The notes under the pieces: model-generated
Seen by the model: the letters and a program-made list of their open reading frames with translations, nothing else
Told to the model about the DNA's origin: nothing
The model's database searches: none
Part shown: piece after piece, positions 21,635 through 33,705 of the stretch
How positions within the stretch are numbered: the stretch's first letter is position 1
Layout: each line of letters opens with the position of its first letter
Source of the DNA: Lycocorax pyrrhopterus obiensis
Lineage: Eukaryota; Chordata; Aves; Passeriformes; Paradisaeidae
Assembly (NCBI GenBank): GCA_014706295.1
Contig: JACSVZ010000004.1
Span: 87,737,047-87,801,046 of the forward strand
DNA: 64,000 bases
Reading direction: 5' to 3'
Program-made: the position numbers and the translations under genes

Positions 21635-23573
21635 CTATTCTTCTTCTGGGTGTATCTCTTGAAAAATTTTCAGGTTTCTTTTTAGATGACGGCATTCCCT
21701 CTTATAGTGCCCTCTTTTCCCACAATAAAAACAGGTATTTGCCACTTGTTCCTGGGATTTTAATGGTACCGAAATTCTATGTTTTCCCTTTTCTCTATCT
21801 CTGAACCCCGGATTTCTGGGTGTGGTATTTGGGGGCGTCTGGTTCTCCTGGGAGTTATTTTCTCACATAGTAGCTACCATAATTTTTGCTTTTATCTTGG
21901 CTTTTTCCTCATCTCTTCGTACATAAACCTTTTGAGCTTCCCTTAGTAATTCATTTAATGACCGCTCGTGCCAATCATCTATCTTTTCCAGCTTTTTCCT
22001 AATATCTGGCCAGGCATGGGTGACAAAGTTAATAGAGCTTGCCCAGCTATGCTCTCAGGGTCAATTCTGGAGTATTGTTTCATATTTTTCTGGAGTCTTT
22101 CTAACCAATCAGTTGGAGTCTCCTCTTTCCCTTGTTGCCCATCAAAAGCTTTGCTGACATTCTGCCCTCGGGGGGCTGCCTGTTTTATTCCTTTGATTAT
22201 CAGTTTACGATAATCACTCATATGTGCCCGCCCTGCTGCTTCATTGTGGTTCTAGTTAGGAGGTGCTATTGGCATTTTCTGGTCCCCAGGTGGACCCTGT
22301 TGATTCTCTCTTTCCCAAATCCTCATTCCAGCAGCTCTAATCATCTGGCATTCTTCTGGGGAAAATATTATATTCATTATAGACTGCATTTCTTTCCAAG
22401 TAAAAATATTGGAACCCAAGAATTGGTTTAATTGTTCAGCTGTACCTATGGGATCTTCTAACAATCCTTTAATTTTCTTTTTAAAATTCCTGACTTCTGA
22501 AGAAGTCAAAGGAACATTCACAAACCCCGTCCCCCCTTGAACCCCTCCCATCGGCACTTCTCGTAATGGGAATAAATTGATCTCTTGATCCCAACCTTTC
22601 TGTTCTCCAACCATCATAACTTTAGAAGAGGCCCTTTTTGGAGTAGTGGCAGGAGAGGAACTGTCGAACTGTTCTTGGGTTTTAGCTGAGTTTCTCCTAG
22701 TATTTTGGTATGGTGCCCCTTCGCTGAGAGGGGGACACATTGGAACCACTGAAGCCGGCAGTGAAGCCGGAGCCGCCAAAGAGTGAAGGGCGGGTGTCGG
22801 CAGCGAGGCCGGAGCCGCCGGCGAGTGAAGGGCGGAAGTCGGCAGCGAGGCCGGAGCCGCCAGCGAAGGAGGGGCTGTTGGCGTGCTCAGAGCCGGGACG
22901 GAGGCGAAAGCACCGGAGTCCCTCGGGGCCGCGGCCGGTGTGGGCACAGCCGGCGCATGCAGGGCAAGGGCAGGGGCAGAGGCGGGGGCACCTGAGCTGG
23001 CCGGAGCCACGGCTTGTGTGGGCACAGCTGGCACAGGCGGGGCAGGGACAGGGGTACCCGAGCTGGCCGGAGCCACGGCCGGTGTGGGCACAGCCGGTGC
23101 GTGCGAGGCAGGGGCGGGGACCACAGCCAGTGCGGCATTGTATGAAGGTGGCAATACTTTCAGGGGTCCTAGCCCTTTTCTTTCTTTGCCTCTGCTCGCT
23201 CTGTCTCTGGGGTCTCTGATATCTTAAGAACTTTTAATCCTGGTAGTTCTATGTCGCCTGTCCAACAAGAGGCATATTCCTTTTCTTCCAAATCGCACGG
23301 TTCCTTTGAATTCACAAATGCATTTAAAGCTTGACAAATCCAAGCTTCAGAAGACCCGTACCTAGGCCAGTAGACTTGATCGGGTCTTATTTCTTTTTTT
23401 GTCCATTCTATCATACAATACCGAATCATCTTTATTTTATCCTTTTCCTTTGTACAGGGATCCCTATCCCAGTTAGATAGCTTAACTCCCAGAGGACTTT
23501 CTTGGGGTATATCTGCTGGCACCTTTTTACTCCTTTTTCCCCCGGAACTCAGCTTACTGGTTCCTTGTCCCAT
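21635..23573 (-). pseudogene. gag: ERV copy 1 gag remnant
   Basis: It starts at ATG 23573 with an MGQ myristoylation-type N-terminus, followed by a gammaretroviral-type matrix. A PPSY late-domain motif leads into an Ala/Pro-rich repetitive linker (about 22740-23140), then capsid with a major-homology-like PTDWLERL stretch, and one CCHC zinc knuckle (21692-21733). Gag ends at TAG 21635-21637, in frame with pro. Lesions: TAG at 23169-23171 and TAG at 22252-22254 (both TGG in copy 2), a TGA after the capsid near 21865, a 7-base deletion near 22030, and frameshifts at the linker. Confidence 0.85.
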
Positions 23574-24567
23574 TATTTACTAAGTATTTCAAACTGGTAC
23601 CTGTTCCCCCGTTTTTTGCTCTAACCTGCCCCTTTGGCAACTGAAACACCCCCTCCCCTCACAGCACAGAAAACCTTTTTCCTTTTATCATATACTAATA
23701 TAATGTAATCCACCTCCCTCCAGATATTAAAGTTAGATTTTAGTTTAGCAATCTATATTACATGTATTTCCATTCACTCTTACTCACTCACTTTTATTTC
23801 TTTAATACGTCTCATTCGTTCTCACTCACAACAAGAAAACACAATGATAAGGTATCTTGATTTTTTAAAACCACTTGTTAGTATTCACTCACGGGTATTA
23901 TTTTCAAATAAAATGGTAAAATTCCAAATGTTGTTGGCCAACCCCGGATTCTCTTGGGTATAGTATCCCACACTTCCCGCCTAGAGTAATTTTTCTAGCC
24001 TCTGTGTGTTCCAACCCTCAATCTGGCAACTTTTCTGGGATTGGGGATCCTCACTTTCGTCCCCTGTTTCCTAGTGGATTGTGCCAGGAAACCCCTTTGC
24101 TCCCTTTTTCCTGGGGGTCCCACCCCCTTCCTTGGGACCCAGTCCCAGTTACCCCGGGGGAATCTTTCACTCCTTTTATCTTTCGCTTCGTCTCCTCGCT
24201 GGCCGCCTTTCTCGCGAAAAGTCGGAACCGCAGCTCTCAGAGACTCCGCACTCACTTCGCAGGTCTGGGGTAACCAGCCCGCGTCTCATTCACACACCAG
24301 TCACCCCCGTATCCGCCCCCCCGGAAATACTTACAATCCCTTTTCTTGTCCGGGTCTTCGTGCACGAGAATTGTGGGGCTACTTGCCGCGGTTTCTTAGG
24401 GAGCCTCTTTTTCCCTTTTTTTTTTGCTTTATTTGTCCCTTTCTTGTCCACGGGCTGTCAACCTGCAACCGCCGATTCACACCAGAAGAAACGGAGCGGG
24501 CCGCCGAACTCGGCGGGGCGCGCCTCCCCCGCTCGGAGTCTCCCAGGGTCTCGGAGGCGAGGTGTTA
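23574..24567 (-). other. Long untranslated leader of ERV copy 1
   Basis: About 1 kb separates the primer site from the gag ATG. No conserved protein frame is seen. By position it would hold packaging and splice-donor signals, but I cannot point to them. Confidence 0.55.
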
Positions 24568-24586
24568 ATCCCGGACGAAGTCCCCA
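24568..24586 (-). promoter_or_regulatory. Primer-binding site of ERV copy 1, proline-tRNA type with one extra base
   Basis: On the - strand, TGGGGACTTCGTCCGGGAT begins three bases after the LTR end. It matches the proline-tRNA primer site except for one A for G and one inserted T. Copy 2 lacks the insertion. Confidence 0.75.
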
Positions 24587-24588
24587 AT

Positions 24589-25269
24589 TGTGAAAAACGA
24601 GGTTCACTCTCCTGTTAGGATTGAAAAGTTTAATAAAGGACAATAAGGGACAAGGATAATAAAGCAAAAAGTCACAGCGCTGGGTGCTTTTGGCACTCTG
24701 CCAAGAGCACACCTGGTATCTTGGAGACACCCTTTACATACACCTGGAGTATTCCATATTCATAAACAATTATACATATTCATAAACAATTATACATATT
24801 TAAAACCCTTTCCAGGAACAGTTCAAAATGGAATGCAGTTTTCCCGTTTTGTCGGTAGTTCCCGGAATCAGCAGATCGCTGTGGGGATAAGCCTTCTGGC
24901 GTCGCATATTCAAACCTTTTTCAGGAAAAGTTCAAAATGGAATGCAGTTCTCCCAGCTCGGTTCGCCCGGCTTGGTAGTTCCCGGAATGAGCAGATCGCT
25001 GTGGGGATATCTTATCTGTTGCTGATAGTTGGTAGCAGGAGCCCAAATAGTTCATAAGCATAGCTATTTCTAAGTTTTTGGTTGAATGAAGAAGTATTAA
25101 AAAAACCACATCTTCACAACAAAACTACCTTATATAGCATCTGTTTTGTAATAAAGCTATTTTACATATAGCATCTACTTGTGACAAAACTACTGTTTAA
25201 AAGGCTACTTTTAACATCACTTATTTTAACATTTGCAGAAAGCCAATATTATAGCATCTATTTATCACA
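24589..25269 (-). repeat. 5' LTR of ERV copy 1
   Basis: 681 bp, same ends as the 3' LTR. It is almost identical to the 5' LTR of copy 2 but differs at about a dozen sites from its own 3' LTR. Confidence 0.9.
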
Positions 25270-25407
25270 CTTACATCACTTTATATTAAACCAAGTTTTG
25301 TATAAGTTGTACTCGAGTTGTTCATGACCATCACTTAAATCAAGCTCCACTACTGAGGTTAGCAAGACTGTTGAACTGATAAATATGTGCATTTACGTAG
25401 TGAAAGG

Positions 25408-25490
25408 TGTTCCTGCCCAGGGCAGGAGCGCTGGAACTAGATGATCTTTGAGGTCCCTTCTAACCCAAACCATTCTATGATTCTGTGATA
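25408..25490 (+). repeat. Short CR1 3' tail downstream of gene C
   Basis: Same CR1 terminus as at 10788, here separated from gene C by the provirus. Confidence 0.85.
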
Positions 25491-25741
25491 CTATTTGAAC
25501 ACCAAATAAACCAAGTAAATGAAAGAGCCAGTGCCCTAAATCCAGCTAAAACTGGTAGTTTTCCTCTGGGCAAACTGAGGGCAATGTAGGTCTTGCTAAA
25601 CCCAACAGTTTCTTTATAAGAAATGTCATGCAGCTGGAAGCAGTTTTTGCCATCAAAGAAGGAGATAAACCCCTGTTTTTCAGCAGCAAAGCATGTATTA
25701 AAGGGAGTTGCTGCAGGAGCTGTTTCCCTCCCGCCTCACTG

Positions 25742-26293
25742 TGATAGGCGGAAAAGACTCCACTACTGAATTAAGTTGTAAAGTAGGTATGTTTATTCCA
25801 GCGCTGGGGCACATGTGGATTGCTCCACCAACTGCGTGCGCGCCCGCAATACCATTTGGCTTGGTCTATTTCGAGTTACAAGCTGCATATTCATTGAGCT
25901 TCCCAATGCACTATGCATATTCATTTCCTAGCTCCGCCTAGCCCCGCTTCCTATTATAATGAGCCCAAAGTCATTTCCATATGGCTTGCGCTTGTGCAGT
26001 GCCTTGTGCAGGGGTCTCTGGGATGAAGACGTCTTCCTCGATTTGAACTCTTCTCCTTGCTTCCTTGCACATGCTCCCCGAGTCCCTGGCTCAAGTTCAA
26101 ACCCCAAGGCTGGTTTGAACTGGTTCCTAGGTCGACAGCAGGATCTTTTGCTCATGGCTGCTTCTCCTTATCAATAGTCTTGTATCTTCCCTTTTCCTAC
26201 TTAACAAATGTAATAAATGTTAGGCAAGCAACATGCATTGTTTTAGCAAGCAGCCCCTTTAGTAATTCACTTAACCCTTGTTTCCCCAACTCA
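25742..26293 (-). mobile_element. Solo LTR at the end of unit C (TSD ACTG)
   Basis: 552 bp, nearly identical to 11123-11674, with the same ACTG duplications (25738-25741 and 26294-26297). It was copied with the unit, not inserted independently. Confidence 0.85.
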
Positions 26294-26323
26294 ACTGAAG
26301 CATTCAGACAACACTTGCAGCTG

Positions 26324-26730
26324 GAGTACAGGAAGGACGTGCAGGAGACAGCCCCTTGTACTGTAACAACTGATCTGTTTTGTGTGACACACTGCAATTT
26401 ATACAACCTCCCTGTGTAACGTAAGAAGAATAACCCAGCTTGCAGTTATGTCCAGGGCAATTCAGCAAAATTTGACATCTATATTGACCTTGACTGCAGG
26501 TAATGCCTCCATCACTATGAACCACGTAGATTAGATAGGCAGGATGGTGCATGGGGGTTCATGCTGTATTGACTTTTTGAAATCAATACAGTTGTCCAAA
26601 GAAAGCAGTCAGGAGTGCAGAGGGCAGTTTGCCTTCTGATACCACACTTCACTCACTGTCTCTTACAGTTGTCTTTGGTGTGTATTTTCACTGAGTCAAA
26701 TTCAGGGAAACATTTTTGACAGAAAAAGAA
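26324..26730 (+). pseudogene. Relic of GSTA exon 4 end plus intron 4, upstream of gene D
   Basis: Same relic as at 11705-12110. Confidence 0.75.
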
Positions 26731-27202
26731 AAAAAAGCCCAAAGCAGATGTCCAGAGATGCAATTCAGCAGAAGTGTCCTGAAGGAATATACACGAAGCA
26801 AGGCTTAGAAGCTTGTGAAAGATTTGAGCTGAATTAGTTGATGTGACTTATGGAAAGTGGCAATGTGTTAAAAAACCATATTAGAATAAAAGTGTGATTG
26901 GCATAGCAGTATTCTTTTAAACTGAGTGAGCTTTTCAGCTGTTTTGATTACTTTTAACTAGCATGGTGCCAAGCAATGAAAATAGGAGGCATATTACCAT
27001 TTTGTGCTGGCACAGATGTTCCCAATGATCATGATCTCTCATCTATCTTACATTTGTACATAGTCAGCATTGGGCAGGAATTTATTTTCTGTAGGTGAGA
27101 AGTGACTAAACAGAGCTAATTGGTTTTGTTTGCTTAAGAGAGACAAGTTTCCTATTTGCAGAGAACCCTTTGCAATTCTCTGTGTAGGAGGGGCTACAGA
27201 GT

Positions 27203-27259
27203 TATATAATCTCAAGGCAGGGCTGCTGAGAGTTTAGAGTGAGTTACACTGTGCCCAAG
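27203..27259 (+). promoter_or_regulatory. TATA box and non-coding exon 1 of gene D
   Basis: TATATAA 27203-27209, donor after 27259. The upstream motifs are as in gene C: TAGTCAGCA at 27061-27069, and GTGACTAAAC at 27102-27111 without the ARE core. Confidence 0.68.
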
Positions 27260-29380
27260 GTAAGTGGGGTTTTTTCTTTATTTTGGACATGTAGGGAATT
27301 GCTGTATGTGAAATTCAGTGAATGGGTTTTATAGATTAAATGTGCGTATGTACTTTCTTTATTAACACGGTTTTGTGCACCAAATGTTAGATTCTTAATC
27401 AGCTGCTTTCGAGGTGTGCAGAATTAAGAAAAAGAAATGTAGATCTCAGAAGTGGGGCGTGTTTGCTCTCACCTCCTTCTTCCTACTGTAGAGAAGCTGC
27501 CAACATGTTATTTACAAGGGGAATATGGGGGAAGGGGAGGTTGGGTGTTTTCCTTTTGCTGCTGTTAATGCTTTAGCTTTGTTGTGGACAGGGTGTCAGT
27601 AGCTGTGAGGCCGGAATAAGCTGGGCACTGTTTGTGTGTGTTTGTTGCTGATGTGCAGCGGGGTTGTGAGTGGGGTGGGTGACTGCCTGCCTAGAAGCTG
27701 CTGTTGCTTGAAATTCTGGCAGAGTTGGAACTGGACCAAGCAAGCACTGCCCTGTGGCTGTGCCTGTGGTAAAGGCAAATCTGATGTTACCAGAGGCAAA
27801 ATTAATTTCTATGCCTTTAAAGGCTTGTCTAAAGAAATCACAGAAGCAGAGAGTGTTGTAGAAGAGGTTGACTGGGGGAAAGAATTCCTTCCTGGCTGGT
27901 TATAATGGAGCATAATGGCTGCTGGAGGAAGCACAGCAATTGCTGAGTTTATAGCATGTATCTGATTAAACAGTAAACTGTATTCTGAGATAATGCCAAA
28001 ATACAGAGAGAGCGCACTCTGCTTTTTGGTCAGAACAGAACACTTTGGATGCAAATGGTTTTGATTCACTTGTTCTCTGACTGGGCCAATTGCCCTAAGT
28101 ACAGGGTTCTGTTTAAGTATCCTGCATGTGTAAGAAATATTTTAAGGCAGAAGGATACAAGGCAGTCTCTCAATATAGCCTAACTTTTACCTCCTCCATT
28201 AATTTGGTGAAAGTCTTGGACCATAAGTCATTGGTTTCCAACAAGAACTTTGAGAGCCACTTAGAGACTCAAAACCAGGGTTCTGAGTCTTTGTTGTGTG
28301 AAGCTTTTTTTTTATTGCAGATACTAGGAAATCAGGCACGTGGAAACATGTCTGGAAAACCCAAGCTGCACTACTTCAATGGACGAGGCCGAATGGAACC
28401 AATACGGTGGCTACTGGCAGCAGCTGGGGTTGAGGTTTGTCTGTGTTTTTTTATACTGAGAGCATGTGACAAATATGTACTTTTACTGTTCCTTATGAAA
28501 AGTGTGACTGAACAGCAGTTTCAAACACTGCACTTAGTGCGTTGCTGAGCAAGCCAACAGTGACCACGAGCTTACCCTAAGCAGGGGGCAAGTTCCTGCC
28601 TCACTTCCACACACCATGTGCCAAGCCCACTGATAGCACCACAAATGCCTCTCCCCTGTAGCCAGTGAATGACATAATTTAAACCCCAGCAGCAGAACCT
28701 GGCTTCTTATCTTCTGATCACAGAGGTCAAGCACTTGCAATTCTGAATACCTTCAGATAAATTCCAAAGTCCAAAGTAGCAAGAGATTATTATTGCTACC
28801 ATGATGTAGTTTACCCTTGAAGGTACTGTACATTGTAAACCAGTGTTGGTTTTCTTACCTCTAATGGATTCTGATATTGAACCAGAGATGGAGTGTTTCA
28901 AGATTTGTGTGGGGAATCTGTGTGTTTCAAGAGCCATGGGTTTCAGTCACAGTGATGACCAATGTGCCTGAAAGCTTTCCAATATGATTTATGTTTTAAA
29001 AAATAGAATTCCCCAAAACATAGCCCTTTTGTGCCTTCTTTACCTAAATGAAGAAGAAACTGAAACATGGAATGACAATAGAACTTTTCTTCTCTATTTC
29101 CTGCAGTTTGAAGAATCTTATCTGGAAAAAAAGGAGGATCTGACAAAGTTACAGAAGGGTAAGTTTCCTTCACTTTTAAATAATAACAACAGCAATAGCA
29201 ATAAGAAGAATAATTAGAATTCGAATTAGAATTAGAATTCCTTGTCTGAGAACACCTAAGAATTCTTAAGTCTTAGTCTCTGAGAAAGAAAATCTCTTAA
29301 CTGGATCGTACATGAGGTCTCAGAGATGCATACTGCAGTGTGTTAAGTGGTATCATCCCCCCAGTTGCTTCGTCTTCCCT

Positions 29381-29607
29381 GATTCACAGAAGGGCTGAGG
29401 TCAGAAGGGCCTCCACCTCCCCTCTTCAAGCAAGGCCACCTACAACCAGTTACCCAGGACCATGTCCAGCTGAGCTTTGAGTATCTCCAAGGATGGAGAA
29501 GTTACAGCTGCTCTGGACAACCCACAGTCAAAGAGCCTTTCTTTAAGTTCAGATGCTGGACTCTCCTTTGATTCAGTTGGTGTCCATTGCCTCCTGTCCT
29601 AGGACAG
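29381..29607 (-). repeat. CR1 fragment in intron 3 of gene D
   Basis: Copy of the reverse-oriented CR1 fragment at 6256-6482. Confidence 0.7.
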
Positions 29608-30622
29608 TACAGGCTTTTGTCATCAGATCATCTTGAAATTCATTAGCATTTTAGGTTGCCTACAACGTTGTTGTTTTATAATCCATATGAAAACAGAGTT
29701 CCAGATTTCCGAGTCTACCTGTACCTCTGCTGCGTTCCTGCCTCCCAAGGCAACTACCCACCGTGCTGGCTTCAGCTTCCATCTTCCTGCACATGATGTT
29801 CACGTTTCCACCAAACCAAATTACATGTCTGTGCTTTTCACTTGGCCTGTCAACAGAAATCTGAGCTAGGGGTAGCATGTGCAGTCCTGCTCTCCTTTCG
29901 GAATAATGACTTGATCCCCCTGCCACAGGCTGCCTTTCAAAAAGTGTTTTGCGACACAAGCATAAATGTAAATGCTCCCCTGCTTGCAGACAGTTTCTCT
30001 GCATGATTGTCTTACAATGGATACAGAGAGGGGCATAGCTGATCAGTTATCTGAGTCAAGAGATATGATTCCCTAAAGCAAAACCTCTCACTCGCTTCTC
30101 TGATCTGATACCTCTCTTTCTGCAGATATTTTTACTTCTTTCATTCTAGGACAAGGCTTTTTCTGCAGGCCAGTAAAAGGGTTACATGGCTCCAGCCTCA
30201 CTCCAAGCGATATTTGGGTCTTGCAGGAATCCCATGGAACTCACTCATTATTCCCACTTCAAGCCCTTACAGATGAGATGCCATTTGTAAAGTCTATAAA
30301 GTAGTCACAAAGATATTTTATGCTTTCATATTCACTATTATTTATATTCATTATTATTCATTTTATATGTTGTCCAGTGCTTAGAAAGTCCAGACATATT
30401 TAGCAAAGCATGACAGAAACTGGCTGGGTCAGACCTTCAAGTCTTTCACATCTGTATTAATCTCCATGAAAATCACCTGTGTTAGGGCCATGCAGTGCAT
30501 GTAGTTTTCAGTGTATGACAGGTGAAAGTTCTGCAGTTCATTGCTATAATATTAAGTTATTAACATGTCAGTAAGAAATGGTTGTTGCATGGTGAGCATT
30601 TTCCATACCTTCTTATAAGAAT

Positions 30623-30807
30623 GAGGAAGATTGCCCCTAAAAGGGTTGTCAAGCACTGGAACGGGCTGCCCAAGGAAGAGGTTGAGTCACTGTGTGTAGA
30701 CGTGCACTTGGGGACAGGGTTTAGTGGTGGAATTGGGCATTGTTGGGTTTACGGTTGGATTTGATGATCTTAGGAGATTTTTTCCAGCCTAAATGATTCA
30801 GATTCTA
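30623..30807 (+). repeat. CR1 3' end in intron 3 of gene D
   Basis: Copy of the CR1 terminus at 7531-7715. Just upstream, unit D lacks about 22 bases (TTTGGGTGCTTCC...) present in the others, between CTGCA and GTTCATTG near 30534. Confidence 0.85.
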
Positions 30808-33217
30808 AATAAGAAATAATACATGTGGTTACTTTGCGTAACACACGCTCGTGGTTCTCATTCAGGGACTGAATGTGTCCTTGTGTCATTCCCTTTCCCC
30901 TAGATGGATCCCTGCTCTTTCAGCAAGTGCCAATGGTAGAGATCGACGGGATGAAGCTGGTGCAGACCAGAGCCATTGCCAACTACATAGCAACGAAGTA
31001 CAACCTCTACGGGAAGGATCTGAAGGAGAGAGCCCTGTACTGTCACAGTAGCACCTTTGCTTGTTAGACCCCAGCTCACACTGTAGCTCTGTGTAACACA
31101 ATGATCCCAGCTCACAGCTGGATTCAGTGGGAGAGAGCAGTGCTTTGTGCAGCACGTGATGGCTGTGGACTGCAGGTGATGTCTACAGCAGTGACAGCCA
31201 GCTAGATTAGATAGGGCAAGCGAGCCCGTGAATCATCAATCGGAGGTCAATGCAGTTATGAGATGAAAGCAGTCAGGGGGGCAGACTGTCTTACTGATGC
31301 TGCTTTTCATTTTCTCCTGCACTTGTCAGCAGCATCATTTTCTCCTCATCAAATTCAGGGCAATGTCTTCTAAGGAAACAAAAAATTTCTCTCTCCAATA
31401 CCAGGAAGTAGTATAGAATTTGAATGAATAACTGGTTATTAAAGGACAGGACTCTTAGGGCAATGTTTTGGACCTGAGGTATTTTTGAATGTTTCAAATT
31501 AATAAGCACTGGTAAACACATGTCAAGATATTTGCTAGATATTGTATGGACCTGCTGTTAACTTACCCAGCATCTCAGTGAGGTTATGCCAGTAGCTACT
31601 GTGCTGTTCAGACCTGCTGTGTTTGACCTGACCAAGTGGATCTATTCCTTTCAGGATCGATATGTATGTGGAAGGAATGTTCGACCTGAATGAGTTACTC
31701 CTTATGTATATTGTCCAACCAGCGGACAGAAAGGATCAATATTTCGCTAATATGGTGGACAAGGCCACAAACAGATACTCCCAGCCTTTGAGAAGGTATG
31801 TGGCAAAGAGGTTGTAGCTTAATTGATTCTGTTATCTTTGAACCTCCATCCTGGATCCACACAGTTTTTATGGAGGAAAACAGAAGAAAAATTACCACAG
31901 GAATATAAATGCTCTGGTTTTGGTGGTGCTGGGAGTAAGATGGAGGCAGGACACTAGAGAGGGGACAGAAGGCACTACAGATCTGGGAGAGATGTAAAGC
32001 TGCAAAACCCAGCACACACCCAGCTCCCCAAATGTCCGTGTTTCCATCTGTGTGTTGTTTCAGACAAAAGACACTACAGCATCAGCTTTGACATAAAGTT
32101 TCCTCCTGAAGTGCAGATGCCGCTCTACCCACAGATGCTATGTAAAAGCATCACTGTTCCTTCTGTATCTCATACAGCTTAGCCTTCCATGCAGCTACAG
32201 CAGCCAAGGCCAGACGAGCACAACTGAGCTGCCAGACAGCAATGTAGAAGAGAAGGGCTGATAGATTATGCTAGGATGGCAGTGCCATTAGATCATTGTT
32301 TGTACTCCAGGTGTTTGAGAACAACTCCATGCAATGTATGACCCTGCTTTGAAGATATCCTATTAAGTAACACCAGAGAAAAGACATCATCTCCTTCTGG
32401 TTCTCTGTTTTTAGGTTTTGAAAGAGCATGGCAAAGACTTCCTGGTTGGCAACCAGCTGAGCAGGCAGATGTGCAATTACTGAATCATTTTAATGCAGGG
32501 AGTGCAAACCTGATATACTTGCCAAGTTCCTCTCTTGCAGGTAAATGAATGGGCAGTTTGAATGGACAATGAATTGGAAAGGAGCACTGATTGAAACTGG
32601 CCTGAGGAAATATGGGAGAGTGGGAGGGTGAGACATGGCATGCAAAATAATCAGATGCCCTAAGTACTTCTAGCTGGCCTCACATACTCATTGATACTGC
32701 TACCTTCTGTCACCACAACCCCAAAATAAGAGGGGGACGCATATAGTTTCTTCTGCAGCCTCAAGCCATAGTGTGACTTTTCAGAGTATGGATAGCATTG
32801 AAATGTCTGACAGTTGCAATGATTCTTAAGCAGAGTGCTGTTTTGGTTTTGTTTTGTAGAGCTTCAAAGCAAGAACAAGCAATATCCCCACAATAAAGAA
32901 ATTCCTACAGCCTGGCAGCCAGAGAAACCACCAACACGAGAGGAAGATGTAGGCAAAGTGATGAAAATTTTCTACTTGAGCAGCACCCTAAGCCCCAGAA
33001 AGTCAATTTCATTGTGTTTGCTGATAGTGAGAAATTAATGAAAACACTGAAAACCAAGGGATTTGATCTCTCTTTCCTTAGCTACAGACTGGTTTTAGCC
33101 TACTGCAAACACTTCAAGGTAAAGCTATGTGAGCCTACCAGCAAAGGAAAGAGTTCACTGATTTGGGAGTATAGTGGACAACACAGGATGCCTTAAATAA
33201 CTAAAGAGAATACCTGA

Positions 33218-33223
33218 AATAAA
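33218..33223 (+). terminator. Polyadenylation signal of gene D
   Basis: AATAAA at the position equivalent to 10169 of gene B. Confidence 0.6.
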
Positions 33224-33705
33224 GTCTTACTATTGATACTCAAAATCTGGCTGTTCATTGATTTCTTGCTGCTACTTCTATGTCTAAGATCTGTCTGGTT
33301 CTGTTTTTCCAGCACTCTCAAGAATTGTTGGAAAATTAGGAGAGTTTATCCCAAACAGTAGGTCATGTATTTTTTCTGGGAAATGCCAGGAAAAGCCTGC
33401 AGGTTGTGGTTAGATGGGGATGAAAGGTTTGGATTCAGCTTTCCTCTGAGCTTAACTTGGAATGTCCTTGGACCAGAGGTCCTACTACACCTCTGTTTTA
33501 GACACTTAAACTCTTGTACTGCAGCTTCACCAGTGTTTTCTTTATCAGAAGGTCCATTGTAGCAGCTAAAAGCACTTTGCAGACTCTGAGAAAGGAATGC
33601 TTGTCACCAGCTGTGAAGTTTGAAACCTATTGTTTGAGGAAGGAGGAGTCAGGATGGTGTCAGGTGTTAGTGAGACCTTGGCATGTAGGACTCCATGTTG
33701 ACTTA

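Larger units (their letters stand above)
19129..25269 (-). mobile_element. Gammaretrovirus-like ERV, copy 1 (defective provirus, TSD CTTA)
   Basis: Two 681-bp LTRs bound 4.8 kb of gag, pro, partial pol and partial env on the - strand. CTTA is duplicated at 19125-19128 and 25270-25273, and the empty site is intact downstream of gene B (10652-10662) and gene E. A proline-tRNA-type primer site, one CCHC zinc knuckle, a UAG between gag and pro in one frame, and the 4-bp target duplication all point to a gammaretrovirus-like element. RNase H, integrase, Env surface unit and the N-part of Env TM are deleted. Several stops and frameshifts make every gene non-functional. Confidence 0.93.
28348..32979 (+). 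pseudogene. GSTA: Gene D: alpha-class GST with several small deletions in exons 5-7
   Basis: Exons are 28348-28434, 29107-29158, 30904-31036, 31655-31795, 32415-32540 and 32860-32979. Exons 2-4 are perfect and the splice sites are kept. Exon 5 is 141 nt (TACTCCC for TACTTCCC), exon 6 is 126 instead of 132 nt through five or six separate losses, and exon 7 lacks bases at AGAAAACC and TACTCCTG. As written it cannot make a full enzyme. Nearly all lesions shorten short homopolymers, and the flanking introns and ERV copy 2 show the same pattern, so poor consensus quality is at least as likely as true decay. Pocket codons 107-111 (LMYIV) are identical to gene E. Confidence 0.8.

Noticed and set aside
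22740..23227. Long + strand frames opposite the ERV Gag linker
   Set aside because: They are shadows of GC-rich Ala/Pro-coding repeats on the - strand.
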